A stretch of 64,000 bases of DNA from Burkholderiales bacterium (GTDB lineage Bacteria; Pseudomonadota; Gammaproteobacteria; Burkholderiales; SG8-41), in the NCBI GenBank assembly GCA_019635015.1, contig JAHCAG010000001.1:154725-218724 (forward strand), in the 5' to 3' direction. The notes under the pieces were generated by a model that was given only the letters and a program-made list of their open reading frames with translations, did no database searches and had not been told where the DNA came from. Shown here one piece after another: positions 1 through 8,760 of this stretch (positions are counted from its first letter, which is position 1; each line of letters starts with the position of its first letter). The translations under genes were made by a program, and so were the position numbers.

Positions 1-497
1 TCCGCCGCATCGAGCGGGAATTCGCGCCGGCCGACGTTTTCCGCCGCGCGTTCGAGGTCGGGGAAGTCGTTGCGCGACATTTCCTGGTGCGAACGGATCA
101 GCAGATGCGCGAACTGCCGGCCGGTGGTGCCGGTCTGCGCCAGCAGTTCGGGAATCGCCGCCTGCAGCAGTTCTTTCGAAAACAGGAAGGCCGGCTCCAG
201 CGGCACTGTCGCCGCGCCGCCGCTGCGCGGTGCCGCCACTGCAGTCTCGGTTTCCGGATTGTTGTCGAGGAACCAGGCCGGGTCGCGCTGGAACAGCACC
301 GACAGCAGGTCCAGCACCTCGGCCGAGGGCACGCGTTTGCCGCTCTCGATCATGCTCAGGTATGACACCGAGGGCGCCTTCTCCGGATCGTGCTGGCTGC
401 AGCGCGCCGACAGTTCTTCCAGCGTGAGGCCGTTGCGTTTGCGCAGCGCGCGCAGCTTGGTGCCGAGGAAATGGCTCTGGCGGGTGTGCAGGCTCAT
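1..497 (-). CDS. XRE-family transcriptional regulator (partial, C-terminus off the left edge)
   Basis: About 165 N-terminal codons are visible, starting at the ATG at 497. Residues 10-70 form a Cro/C1-type helix-turn-helix, with the typical SYLSMIESGKR recognition segment and the LGTKLRALRK first helix. A linker follows, then a helical part (FPDLERAAENVG) like the start of the IrrE/ImmA-type or ScfR-type sensor domains found on long XRE regulators. The effector domain lies outside the window, so the signal cannot be told. The gene diverges from the ketopantoate-reductase-like gene at 664, and the shared 166-bp intergenic region holds three phased repeats that are probably its operator. Confidence 0.85.
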   Translation of the reverse strand, partial: MSLHTRQSHFLGTKLRALRKRNGLTLEELSARCSQHDPEKAPSVSYLSMIESGKRVPSAEVLDLLSVLFQRDPAWFLDNNPETETAVAAPRSGGAATVPLEPAFLFSKELLQAAIPELLAQTGTTGRQFAHLLIRSHQEMSRNDFPDLERAAENVGRREFPLDAA

Positions 498-546
498 CGT
501 GCGTCTCCGGGCGGTGTCGGGCTGCTGTGATCGTCGATCAGCTGCA

Positions 547-583
547 TGTGAAATTAACAATGTGAAATTTTTAATGTCAAATT
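547..583. promoter_or_regulatory. Three phased repeats, probable XRE-regulator operator
   Basis: TGTGAAATT occurs at 547-555 and 561-569, and TGTCAAATT at 575-583, each exactly 14 bp after the last. The second and third also form an inverted repeat (GAAATTT at 564-570, AAATTTC at 579-585). The tract is AT-rich inside GC-rich DNA and lies between divergent genes. Binding by the adjacent regulator is inferred. Confidence 0.6.
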
Positions 584-663
584 TCGCACCCAGCGCTCCT
601 ATGATGCACCGCAATCCGGTCAAAAACCAGACCGGTCCCGGCCCATCACAGAGGGAGATCCAG

Positions 664-1794
664 ATGACCTACCGCATCCTGATTCTCGGCGCATCCTACG
701 GCTCGTTGCTGGGCAGCAAACTGCTGATGGCCGGCTACCGCGTCTCGCTGGTCTGCACCGCGCCCACCGCCGGCCTGATCAAGCGCGAGGGCACCCGGGT
801 GCGTTTCCCGCTGCGCGACCGCGCGCCGCTGGAGATTGATTCGCGCCGGCTGCCCGGCACGCTCGACGCGCTGACCCCGGATGCGGCCGATCCGCGGCAG
901 TACGACCTCATCGTGCTGGGCATGCAGGAGGCCCACTACGGCGGCGACGGCGTGGGCGAGCTGATGCGCCGCATCGCGCGCTCGCGCAAACCCTGTCTCG
1001 CGATCATGAACATGCCGCCGCTGCCCTACCTGCGCCGCCTGCCGGGCCTGTTCGTCGATGCGCTGGAGAGTTGTTATACCGATCCCGAACTGTGGGACGG
1101 TTTCGACCCCGCGCGGGTCACCCTGGCAAGTCCCGACCCGCAGGCTTTCCGTCCGCCGGAAGCGGCGAAAAACGTGCTGCAGGTCGGGCTGCCGACCAAT
1201 TTCAAGGCCGCGCGTTTCGAATCCGCGGAACACAATGCGCTGCTGCGCGACATCGAAGCCGGCATCGAGGCGGCGCGGCATGTCGAAGACGGCGTGCCGC
1301 TGGATATCCCGGTCAAGCTGAAGGTCCACGACTCGCTGTTCGTGCCGCTTGCCAAGTGGCCGATGCTGGTCGCCGGCAACTACCGCTGCATCGGTCGCCA
1401 CGACATGATTCCGATCCGCGAGGCGGTGCATGCCGACCTTGAGCGCTCGCGTCGCATCTACGACTGGACTGCCGGCCTGTGCATGAGCCTTGGTGCCGCG
1501 CCCGCAGACCTGGTGCCCTTCGACAAGTACGCCAGGGCCGCCGCAGGACTCGCCAAGCCGTCCTCCGCGGCGCGCGCTTTGTTCGGCGGTGCGCGGCACA
1601 TCGAACGCGTCGACCGCCTGCTGCAGCACATCGCCTGGCAGCAAGGCACGGAGTGCGCGGTGCTGGAAGAGATCGTGGGCTTCGTCGATGTGCGGCTCGC
1701 AGCGAACCGCGCCGCGGCGGCACCCCGCCAGCCGCTGTTGCCGGCCGCGCCGCAAGCGCAATCCGGATCGCTGCCGGAGCCGCTGCCGGCCTGA
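664..1794 (+). CDS. Ketopantoate reductase-like NAD(P)-binding protein
   Basis: 376 aa. The N-terminus carries a Rossmann fold of the ApbA/PanE type (ILGASYGSLLGSKLLMAG, residues 6-23), followed by a helical C-terminal half. The protein is longer than the roughly 300 aa of PanE, and the canonical C-terminal catalytic motifs are not obvious. It is probably a paralogue acting on another 2-oxoacid or opine-like substrate rather than the pantothenate enzyme. The start at 664 follows a GAGGGAGA ribosome-binding site. An open frame runs further upstream, but that part overlaps the divergent regulator and its operator. The proline/alanine-rich tail after residue 350 looks disordered. Confidence 0.65.
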   Translation: MTYRILILGASYGSLLGSKLLMAGYRVSLVCTAPTAGLIKREGTRVRFPLRDRAPLEIDSRRLPGTLDALTPDAADPRQYDLIVLGMQEAHYGGDGVGELMRRIARSRKPCLAIMNMPPLPYLRRLPGLFVDALESCYTDPELWDGFDPARVTLASPDPQAFRPPEAAKNVLQVGLPTNFKAARFESAEHNALLRDIEAGIEAARHVEDGVPLDIPVKLKVHDSLFVPLAKWPMLVAGNYRCIGRHDMIPIREAVHADLERSRRIYDWTAGLCMSLGAAPADLVPFDKYARAAAGLAKPSSAARALFGGARHIERVDRLLQHIAWQQGTECAVLEEIVGFVDVRLAANRAAAAPRQPLLPAAPQAQSGSLPEPLPA

Positions 1795-1814
1795 GCCGGA
1801 TGTCCGGGTTGCAA

Positions 1815-1840
1815 AACACGGCGCCTGCGGGCGCCGTGTT
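1815..1840. terminator. Bidirectional hairpin terminator
   Basis: A perfect 11-bp stem (AACACGGCGCC, loop TGCG, GGCGCCGTGTT) lies between two convergent genes. It has an A run on the left and T-rich sequence on the right, so it can serve both strands. Confidence 0.75.
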
Positions 1841-1861
1841 TGTTCCACCCCCGGCAGCGCT

Positions 1862-2128
1862 TCAGCGGAAGCGGATCTTCGCGACCAGGATCGCGCCGGC
1901 GAGCAGCAGCGTCACCGCGTTGGCAAGGATCAGCGGCAGGTCGTTGATGAGTATTCCGTAGACCAGCCACAGCACAATGCCGGCCACCATCAGCGAGAAC
2001 ATCGTGAGCGACACGTCGCGCGTCGAGCGTGTGCGCCAGGCCTGGATCGCCTGCGGCGCGAAGGCGGTGGTGGTGAGGATCGCGGCGGCGATGCCGATCC
2101 AGGTGGGGGAGAAGGCGGGGGTATCCAT
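1862..2128 (-). CDS. SemiSWEET-family sugar transporter
   Basis: 88 aa with three predicted membrane helices, the size and topology of bacterial SemiSWEETs, which dimerise to move sugars across the inner membrane. The PQ-loop signature is present (FAPQAIQAWRTRSTRDVS), followed by the WLVYGI helix end typical of the family. The ATG at 2128 is chosen because the hydrophobic first helix starts just after it. The upstream extension runs into the preceding gene and has no family character. It is 32 bp downstream of the TonB-like gene and may be co-transcribed with it. The substrate cannot be read from the sequence. Confidence 0.85.
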   Translation of the reverse strand: MDTPAFSPTWIGIAAAILTTTAFAPQAIQAWRTRSTRDVSLTMFSLMVAGIVLWLVYGILINDLPLILANAVTLLLAGAILVAKIRFR

Positions 2129-2160
2129 GGCTGCGTGAGTGTACTCCCTGCCGGTGACGG

Positions 2161-2976
2161 TCAGCGCTGCGCCGGCGCGACCTGGTGGAAAAAATCGAGC
2201 ACCAGGAATTCCTCCAGCCCCGAGTTGTCGCGGGGGTGTGCCGAGAGCATCAGGCTGCGCCCCAGGCGCTGTGACACCCACAGGAAATCTTCCTGCGTGT
2301 TCTCGCGGATGATGGAGATCATCCGGCGCACCACCGCGATGCGGATGTCGGGATTGCCGCCCCTGTGCACGGCGATCAGCTGCTTGGTGTTGCGGCCGAT
2401 GTCGCTGCGCCAGCCGTGGTAGATGAACTCGGCGTAGTCGCTGCCCAGATGTTCGATGTTGAACATGCCGCCGGATTTCTTCGGGTCGTAACCGAAGGCC
2501 TGGTCCCGCGTCGAACCGAGGTTGCCCTCGATGATTCGCCGGGTGCGTTCGTCTTTGTCCTCCGTCGGAGACGCAGGCGGCAGATCGGGCCGGTTGCGGC
2601 GCCGCGCCTCGATGTAGGAGGCCAGGTCACCCGTCATTGCGGGTGGCAGCGGTGCCGGTGGTGCGGCCGGCGCCGGTGCCTGCGGAATCGGTGCCGGTTT
2701 GGGTGGCGGCGGGGGTGCCGGTCGCGGCGGCAGTGCAGCCCCGGGTCGTGGTGCCGCGGGCGGCGGCGTCACCGCGGGACCCGGCAGCGGCGCCGGAGGA
2801 AGCAGCCGCAGGCTCAGCGGAGCGCGATCCCCGCCCGGTTCGGAGACCCGCACCGGTTTCTGCGGTGTGACCCACAGCGCGGCGGCGTGGATCAGCAGCG
2901 ACAGCGCGAGCGCCGCCGACAGCCGTGCCGTCGTGCTGTCCTGCCTGCCGCGGAATATGTCGTTGCGGTCGTTCAT
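2161..2976 (-). CDS. TonB-like periplasmic-spanning protein
   Basis: 271 aa. A short cytoplasmic N-terminus is followed by one membrane anchor (about residues 18-37, ALALSLLIHAAALWV). A long Pro/Ala-rich spacer (about 55-115) could span the periplasm, and there is a C-terminal globular domain of about 150 residues. This is the architecture of TonB/TolA energy transducers. The C-terminal domain (HGWRSDIGRNTKQL...) resembles a TonB C-terminal fold only loosely. No exbB/exbD or receptor gene is adjacent, so its partner is unknown. Confidence 0.55.
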   Translation of the reverse strand: MNDRNDIFRGRQDSTTARLSAALALSLLIHAAALWVTPQKPVRVSEPGGDRAPLSLRLLPPAPLPGPAVTPPPAAPRPGAALPPRPAPPPPPKPAPIPQAPAPAAPPAPLPPAMTGDLASYIEARRRNRPDLPPASPTEDKDERTRRIIEGNLGSTRDQAFGYDPKKSGGMFNIEHLGSDYAEFIYHGWRSDIGRNTKQLIAVHRGGNPDIRIAVVRRMISIIRENTQEDFLWVSQRLGRSLMLSAHPRDNSGLEEFLVLDFFHQVAPAQR

Positions 2977-3066
2977 CGATCCGTCAGTGTTGCAGCGCCG
3001 GGGTGTGGAGGCGTTCGGGCGGGTGCCGACCGCGCAATATACTGCGTCTGACCGTCCGGATCGGTC

Positions 3067-3873
3067 TTAATTCGCCGCGGGTGGAGCCAGCCACTGCAAG
3101 ACTGCGCCAATGGCGACGATGGCCGTGAAACAGAGCAGCCAGCCGCCGACGACCACCGCGATGCGCAGGTGATGCATGCGCGGCCGCAGCAGCAGGCGCG
3201 ACGTGGAGTAAATGAAGCCGACCGCCATCGCCGGCGCCAGCCACACGCCTGACATCATCTGTGCCAGCAACGCGCGCCGGACTTCGAGATCGACTGCCGT
3301 GTCCTGTGCCACGCTCAGCAGTCCCGCCAGCGCCACCAGCGGCATGCCCGAGAGGATGCCGCTGGCGCCGTCCTTCCAGCGGAAACGCGGCGGCAGCACG
3401 ATCAGCAGCCACAGCGCGAGCGCGAAGAGCAGGGTTTTCAGCCAGGTCAGCGCCGGTTTGGCGGCTTCGCCGGTTTCAGTGCCGGTTGCGGCAGCGAAGA
3501 GCCACCACAAACCGGTCAGCGCGATTCCGCACAGCGCCACTGTTAGCACATAGGCCGGCTGCAGCTGCGGCGGCACACCGTTGCGGATCCGCCGGCGCGT
3601 CACCAGAAGCAGCCACAGCGCCGCCACGCCCGCGGCCAGCACCCAGGCCAGCGCTGTTGCAGTCGCGGGCGCGGCGAGCAGCACGAACAGTGCCAGATAG
3701 GCGACGCACAAGACACCGTTGAGCAGCGGCATCCACAGCATGGTTGCCGTGATCGGGCCGACGGTGTCCTGGCGCGACAGGATGAACGCGAGACCGTTCA
3801 GCGCCGGAAAAGTCAGCATCAGTCCCGCTGCTGTCGGGAAACGTCCGGCCAGTGCCACGATCAGCGCGAACAC
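3067..3873 (-). CDS. Integral membrane protein of unknown function
   Basis: About 268 aa with roughly eight hydrophobic segments and short polar loops. I recognise no transporter signature. The GTG at 3873 falls inside what looks like the first membrane helix. The frame stays open to 3951 without an ATG, GTG or TTG, so the true start may be a rare codon such as CTG at 3909 (giving LNISLRVAAGTAV...), or the N-terminus may be degraded. The gene begins 76 bp after the metallo-hydrolase stop on the same strand and may share its transcript. Confidence 0.6.
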   Translation of the reverse strand: MFALIVALAGRFPTAAGLMLTFPALNGLAFILSRQDTVGPITATMLWMPLLNGVLCVAYLALFVLLAAPATATALAWVLAAGVAALWLLLVTRRRIRNGVPPQLQPAYVLTVALCGIALTGLWWLFAAATGTETGEAAKPALTWLKTLLFALALWLLIVLPPRFRWKDGASGILSGMPLVALAGLLSVAQDTAVDLEVRRALLAQMMSGVWLAPAMAVGFIYSTSRLLLRPRMHHLRIAVVVGGWLLCFTAIVAIGAVLQWLAPPAAN

Positions 3874-3948
3874 CGCCGTGCCGGCGGCGACGCGCAGGCT
3901 GATGTTCAGTGCAGGGGGAATGGCTGAAACCCGGTTGTGCCTCGCCGG

Positions 3949-4938
3949 TTACTGCATCCCGAAAGTGTAGCGGCTGCCCACGTTCGAATAGACCACCCGG
4001 TCCGGCATCTGCTGACGCAGCATGTCGATGAACCGTTCGCCGGTGCAGTGCATCGGCACGATCACGTCCGGATTGATCGCCTGCAGCTCCTTCAGCGTGT
4101 GCTGCAGGTACTCCACATGCGAGGGGCCGAGGTGGAAGCCGCCCATCACGGCGTGCACCTTGTCGATGTTGGCGGCCTTCATTGCGCTCCGCACGGTGTT
4201 GATGATGCCGGTGTGGCCGCAGGAGGAGATCACCACCAGGCCCTTGCCCTTGACGATGTAGCAGGTGGCGTGTTCGTCGGGATGGGTGTCCTTCACCAGC
4301 TTGCCCTCGCGCTCGGCTTCGGTGAAATGGTCGTCCACCACCAGCGAGCCGCCGGTGACGGTCTCGAAGGAATCACGCTCGATGTAGCCCGAGGTGAAGG
4401 CGCCGTCGAGCGCCTGCGGCTGCGGGCAGCACACCGGCATCACCTTCTGCGCCTCCAGCGCCGCGCGGTCGAGCGTGCACCAGGGCATCGGATCACCGCC
4501 TTCCTTGATCCACTTGGTGCGGAACACGGTTTCGCCGCCGACGTAGAGCGCGATGTCGTCGCGCATCCGGCCGCGGTGCTGCTTTATGAAACCCTGCAGC
4601 CCGCCGAAATGGTCAAGGTGGCCGTGGGAGAGGATCAGGCCGTTGATCTTGGAGGGCTCGATGTTCAGCAGCTCGAAATTGCGGTTGATGATCTCCGGCG
4701 TGTAGCCGAAGTCGAGCACGTACTGCGCCTTCGCGCCATCCTTCTCCGAGGTGAGGTGCAGCGACAGGCCCCACTCGCAGGCGAAGGTGCTCTCAGGCCG
4801 GCCGTAGATGCGGCCGACGTGTTCGATCTGCACATGCGGGTGGTTCATGCGCGGCAGGAAACGCTCGTAGCGGGAATCGACGAGGACGCGCACGGTGAGG
4901 GCATCGACGACGGGGGCGGTGAAGGCGGCTGCGGTCAT
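3949..4938 (-). CDS. Metallo-beta-lactamase-fold hydrolase
   Basis: 329 aa. The metal-binding HxHxDH motif is at residues 105-110 (SHGHLDHFGG). Later metal ligands are visible in SSCGHTGI and GGFHLG. This layout matches the subgroup annotated as 7,8-dihydropterin-6-methyl-4-(beta-D-ribofuranosyl)-aminobenzene-5'-phosphate synthase-like, large MBL proteins without clear assigned substrates. No signal peptide is seen, so it is probably cytoplasmic. It lies 110 bp downstream of the TctAB permease on the same strand and could process the imported compound. Confidence 0.8.
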   Translation of the reverse strand: MTAAAFTAPVVDALTVRVLVDSRYERFLPRMNHPHVQIEHVGRIYGRPESTFACEWGLSLHLTSEKDGAKAQYVLDFGYTPEIINRNFELLNIEPSKINGLILSHGHLDHFGGLQGFIKQHRGRMRDDIALYVGGETVFRTKWIKEGGDPMPWCTLDRAALEAQKVMPVCCPQPQALDGAFTSGYIERDSFETVTGGSLVVDDHFTEAEREGKLVKDTHPDEHATCYIVKGKGLVVISSCGHTGIINTVRSAMKAANIDKVHAVMGGFHLGPSHVEYLQHTLKELQAINPDVIVPMHCTGERFIDMLRQQMPDRVVYSNVGSRYTFGMQ

Positions 4939-5048
4939 GCGGGTGTTCTCCTCCGGAGGATTGGGGTTGGCCGGGCTCGGGCCCGTTTCAGGCAGAGCCT
5001 AGCATTGCAGGGCGGGGGCGTGCATGCCGCTTGCGCCGCGGCGCATCT

Positions 5049-7019
5049 TCAGTTGAGGGGCCAGGGCATTTCGATGACAGACTGCAACAACCCTGTCGGA
5101 TACTGCAGCACGAACAAGTGACTGAACAGGCTCATCACCGCGACTGCGGCCAGTGCGCCGCCGATGGCCCGTGACCAGCGTACGCCGGCTTTCACCCGCA
5201 GGAAGGCCGCGATGTAGATGAATACGCCGAGGATGAAACCGAGCAGGCCGATTGCCGCCAGCAGCGCCAGTATCCAGCCCTGGAAATGCAGGTCTCCGTG
5301 GGCGGGCCGGTTGTCGCCGCTCAAGTCGCGCTCGCTGTCGAAGAACACGTAGTCGGGCCGGTTGCGGCGGAACTGCAGTACGGCGGCAATCAGCAGCGCC
5401 AGGGTGATCAGGGTCACCGCGACCGGAAACACCTTGCCCAGAAACTGGAGATGCCAGGTGTCGTAAATCGTATACAGGCAGATCGCGATCAGCAGACCCA
5501 GGAAAACGGCCTGCGGCGTCTTGTTGAGCGGTGCATGCGGTCCCGTCGCAGTGAGCGGGTCGCGCTGCGCCTTCATGCGTATCGTCAGGTAAACGGAGAC
5601 GGCGGTCAGTGCCAGGATCAGCAGCACGCCGCCGCGCTGCAGGAAAGTGGCGCCGTAGACCTGGATCGACTGGTAGACGGAAGCATCAAGGCGCATCGAG
5701 AGCACAAAGCCGATCAGGAAGGCGGGCCGCGACCAGCCGAACCGCTTCATGTACATTCCGAAAACACCGAGCACGAACAGCGCGATCAGGTCATCCCAGT
5801 CGCGGGTGGCCTGGAATGCGGCGAAATAGACGATGACGATCATGAAGGGCGCCACCAGCATGAAAGGCACCAGCGTCACGCGCGAGATCGGCCGCGCCAG
5901 GAACAGGCAGATGCCCGCGCCGATGACATTGGCGATGGCAAGCGACCAGATGATGATGAAGGTCAGGTCGAGATGGCGCTCCATCATGCCGATGCCCGGC
6001 TCCACGCCGATCAGGATGAGAGCGCCAAGAAACAGCGCCATGCTGCCGGACCCCGGGATGCCGAACATCAGCGTCGGGATCAGCGCGCCGCCGTTGTCCG
6101 CGTTGTTGGAGGCTTCCGGGCCGATCACTCCGCGGATGTCGCCCTTGCCGAACTGCGAGCGGTCTTTCGCCGACTGCATGGCATGGGCGTAGGCCACCCA
6201 GTTGGTGACTGCGCCGCCGAGGCCGGGCAGTGCGCCGATGAACACGCCCAGCGCGGAACAGCGGACCACCAGCCATTTGTGCTTCAGCGTCTCGCGGAAA
6301 CCCTGCAGCGTGCCGGCGCCGAGTTCCGGTATGGAGGAAATGCTCGCGCGCTTGCGCATGACCTCCACGATTTCCGGGATCGCGAACATCGCCAGGCCGA
6401 CGATCACCAGCGGCAGGCCGTCGCTGAGGTAGAGCGTGTCGAAGGTCAGGCGCTCTTCCGCCGTGGCGGGTGCCGCGCCGATGCTGCCGAACAGCAGGCC
6501 CATGCCGCACATGATCAGGCCCTTGATCGCGCTGTTGCCCGTCAGCATGCCGACCATCGTCAGCGCCAGCACGACCAGCATCAGCTGCTCGCCGAATCCC
6601 ACCGCCAGTATCAGCGGCCGCGCGAACTGGATTGCCAGGGTCAGCATCAGCGCGCCGAACAGCCCGCCGAGCAGCGAGGCCGAAAAGGCCGCGCCCAGCG
6701 CGCGCGCGGCCTCCCCGCGCCGGGCCAGCGGGTGACCGTCCATGATGGTGGCCTGGGCGCTCGAGGTGCCGGGGATGCCGATCAGCACGGCCGGGAAGGT
6801 ATCCGAGGTGTTGGTGACCGCCAGCAGGCCGATCATCATCGGCAGCACCAGCGTCGGATCGCCGCCGTAGACGAAGGGCAGCAGCAGCGAGAGCGCGGCG
6901 ATGCCACCGAGGCCCGGCAGTATGCCGACCACCAGGCCAAGCAGCACCCCGCCCAAAAGAAAGAGCAGGTGCTGCACGCTGATCAGCGTGGACAGCGCCT
7001 GCAGGAGGTCGGCTTGCAT
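5049..7019 (-). CDS. Fused TctA-TctB tripartite tricarboxylate transporter permease
   Basis: 656 aa. Residues 1 to about 500 are a TctA large permease: a glycine-rich GILPGLGG motif near the N-terminus, a second LPGLGGAVTNW motif near 265, and about a dozen helices. Residues about 510-650 add four further helices separated by a polar loop (VFFDSERD), the size and pattern of the small TctB subunit, which is normally a separate gene. It moves carboxylates across the inner membrane using an ion gradient, fed by a periplasmic TctC receptor. The receptor gene (7048-8145) lies immediately upstream, so this is a complete transporter encoded by two genes instead of three. Confidence 0.85.
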   Translation of the reverse strand: MQADLLQALSTLISVQHLLFLLGGVLLGLVVGILPGLGGIAALSLLLPFVYGGDPTLVLPMMIGLLAVTNTSDTFPAVLIGIPGTSSAQATIMDGHPLARRGEAARALGAAFSASLLGGLFGALMLTLAIQFARPLILAVGFGEQLMLVVLALTMVGMLTGNSAIKGLIMCGMGLLFGSIGAAPATAEERLTFDTLYLSDGLPLVIVGLAMFAIPEIVEVMRKRASISSIPELGAGTLQGFRETLKHKWLVVRCSALGVFIGALPGLGGAVTNWVAYAHAMQSAKDRSQFGKGDIRGVIGPEASNNADNGGALIPTLMFGIPGSGSMALFLGALILIGVEPGIGMMERHLDLTFIIIWSLAIANVIGAGICLFLARPISRVTLVPFMLVAPFMIVIVYFAAFQATRDWDDLIALFVLGVFGMYMKRFGWSRPAFLIGFVLSMRLDASVYQSIQVYGATFLQRGGVLLILALTAVSVYLTIRMKAQRDPLTATGPHAPLNKTPQAVFLGLLIAICLYTIYDTWHLQFLGKVFPVAVTLITLALLIAAVLQFRRNRPDYVFFDSERDLSGDNRPAHGDLHFQGWILALLAAIGLLGFILGVFIYIAAFLRVKAGVRWSRAIGGALAAVAVMSLFSHLFVLQYPTGLLQSVIEMPWPLN

Positions 7020-7047
7020 TTACGCGATCGTGATCCCTTTGCCCGGA

Positions 7048-8145
7048 TCAGTCGATCACGACGTTGTGTTCCGACTTGAAGTAGTTCCTGAGCCAGGCTG
7101 CAGCCTCCGGCTTGAAGGAGGTGGCGTCCTTGATGATGGGCCTTGCCGCCTCGCCGATGAACTGCGGATAACCTTCGATGATCTGGCCGGCCACCTTCTC
7201 GAACTCCGGATCCTTCAGGATGTTGGCCATCGCCGTGCGCCAGGTCTCGACGATCGGCCCCGGCGTGCCCGCGGGCAGGAAAATGCCCTTGTTCAGCATG
7301 GTCATCATCTTGTTGACCGACTGCCAGGCATCGAAGGCGGGGCCCGAGGGCTTTTTGCCGAACATCAGCTCGTAGGCCTCTCCGACGTGGGGCAGCTCCG
7401 GCGCGTTTGGATCACGGATCAGCGTGCCTTTGGCGTCGGTGATGCCCATCGTATACAGCGGCACCGCCTTGCCGGCCTTGACCAGCTTGGAAGCGGCTCC
7501 CTGGTAACCGGGCATCGAATCGTAGTTGATGTTCAGTTCGTTGCGCTCGAAGGCGAGGCGCACCGGCCCGCGGTTCATGCCCCAGACATACTTCGGCTTG
7601 AGGCCAAGCAGTTCGAAGCTGATCACGGTGCGCGCTTCGCCGGAGCTCGCAGCCTGCCCGCCGAAGACCAGGGGCTTGCCCTTCAGCTTGGCGATGTCCT
7701 TGGGACTGCTCAGGCCGAGTGCGGGCGTCGAATACACGACTGCGCCCTGCGGCGACAGCACCACCGGAATCCACTTGTCCAGATCGAACTTCACGCGCGA
7801 GCGCTCGAACACGAAGCTGCCCACCGTGGTGGCCGAGATCACGACGGCATGGGTGCCGTCGGGCACTGCGCGTTCCTGGAAACGGTTGGCGCCGGGAATC
7901 GAGCGTGCACCCGGAACATTGAGCACGATGATGCTGGGATTGCCCGGCAGGTGTTTCTCCAGGAAAGGCTGCAGCGCGCGGATATATACGTCCGAGCCGC
8001 CGCCCGGTGCGAAGGGCACGGTCACCAGGATGCGCTTGCCTGCGAAATTCACTTTCTGCGCGTAAGCCTGTGTCACCGGCAGCAGGGCAGCGCAGGCAAG
8101 GGTTCCCAGCGCAGCAATTTTTTTCAACGAAAGATGCAGACTCAT
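7048..8145 (-). CDS. TctC-type substrate-binding protein of the adjacent TctAB permease
   Basis: 365 aa. Residues 1-29 are a Sec signal peptide ending at QAYA. A Bug/TctC fold follows (VTVPFAPGGGSDVYIRA, then PDGTHAVVI). It is longer than the usual 320-330 aa and departs from the family around NVPGARSIPGANR, where others read DNRPGAGG. The 28-bp gap to the permease and shared strand mark it as the cognate receptor. An SD-like GGAGAC lies upstream of the ATG at 8145. Confidence 0.85.
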   Translation of the reverse strand: MSLHLSLKKIAALGTLACAALLPVTQAYAQKVNFAGKRILVTVPFAPGGGSDVYIRALQPFLEKHLPGNPSIIVLNVPGARSIPGANRFQERAVPDGTHAVVISATTVGSFVFERSRVKFDLDKWIPVVLSPQGAVVYSTPALGLSSPKDIAKLKGKPLVFGGQAASSGEARTVISFELLGLKPKYVWGMNRGPVRLAFERNELNINYDSMPGYQGAASKLVKAGKAVPLYTMGITDAKGTLIRDPNAPELPHVGEAYELMFGKKPSGPAFDAWQSVNKMMTMLNKGIFLPAGTPGPIVETWRTAMANILKDPEFEKVAGQIIEGYPQFIGEAARPIIKDATSFKPEAAAWLRNYFKSEHNVVID

Positions 8146-8760
8146 GATGTCTCCTCGCTTCTGTGTTGATGGACCGGATCAATCGGAATCATCCGGTGCT
8201 CGCGACGATCTTTGTCGTCTGCTTGATTTTCCCGGCTGCCACTCTAGCCCGTGACGCGGATGTGGTCAATTAATCAGGGCGGTTAAACAGCACTGCACGG
8301 CCTCACAGATGCACAAAAACCGTGCGCAAAATTGCGTTCATTTGCCGTGATGGTTCGCGCGCAGCCGGGAGAGCGTCAATGCGTCAACAACAGACCACTT
8401 GATGCCGTCAGAGTTCGCGTGCTGCAGCAACTTCCCCAGGGCTGGAATTACGCTGCGTTTGCGGCACCGCATTCCGGCCTGCACACGCGTCTGAAGATGC
8501 CGCGATTGCGGATGACATCTGTCGTCAGCGGGCGCGCCCGGTCGCCACGCGCCCAACGCACTCGCGCATCACTTTTCAACAAGCTGTAAAGCCGCACAAT
8601 ACTGCCCCCGGGCTTGTTATTCTGCGTCTTGCAGCGGTACACCAAGACATCGGAGCCGCAGCAAAATAACAAAAATATCAATAAAAACAAATACTTGATA
8701 AATGTCTTGTGTCGGACAACAGACAACAATGTGTTTCATCCGTCCCGGAGGAGAACTGAC
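8146..8760. other. Long intergenic region between divergent transporter genes
   Basis: About 615 bp with no convincing gene: the short frames have no family character and no ribosome-binding sites. It must hold promoters for both directions. One IHF-like repeat element lies at 8671-8700, about 60 bp upstream of the Bug gene. A 7-bp inverted repeat (AACAAGC at 8578, GCTTGTT at 8612) precedes it. Confidence 0.5.
8671..8700 (+). repeat. AT-rich IHF-site-like dispersed repeat, copy A
   Basis: Same 30-bp layout as copies at 42400, 48359 and 53364: an A-rich start, ATATCAAT, then the core at 8685-8697. This copy has one mismatch to the IHF consensus (AAACAA instead of AATCAA). It lies upstream of a Bug receptor gene. 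Confidence 0.55.

Noticed and set aside
3937..5121. Plus-strand frame opposite the metallo-hydrolase
   Set aside because: No family character; the minus strand encodes the HxHxDH enzyme.
5286..7079. Long plus-strand open frame opposite the TctAB permease
   Set aside because: Its product is almost entirely His/Gln/Arg/Asp-rich low complexity, the usual antisense shadow of a GC-rich membrane-protein gene.
8332..8589. 85-codon plus-strand frame in the long intergenic gap
   Set aside because: No ribosome-binding site, no recognisable domain and mixed codon use.
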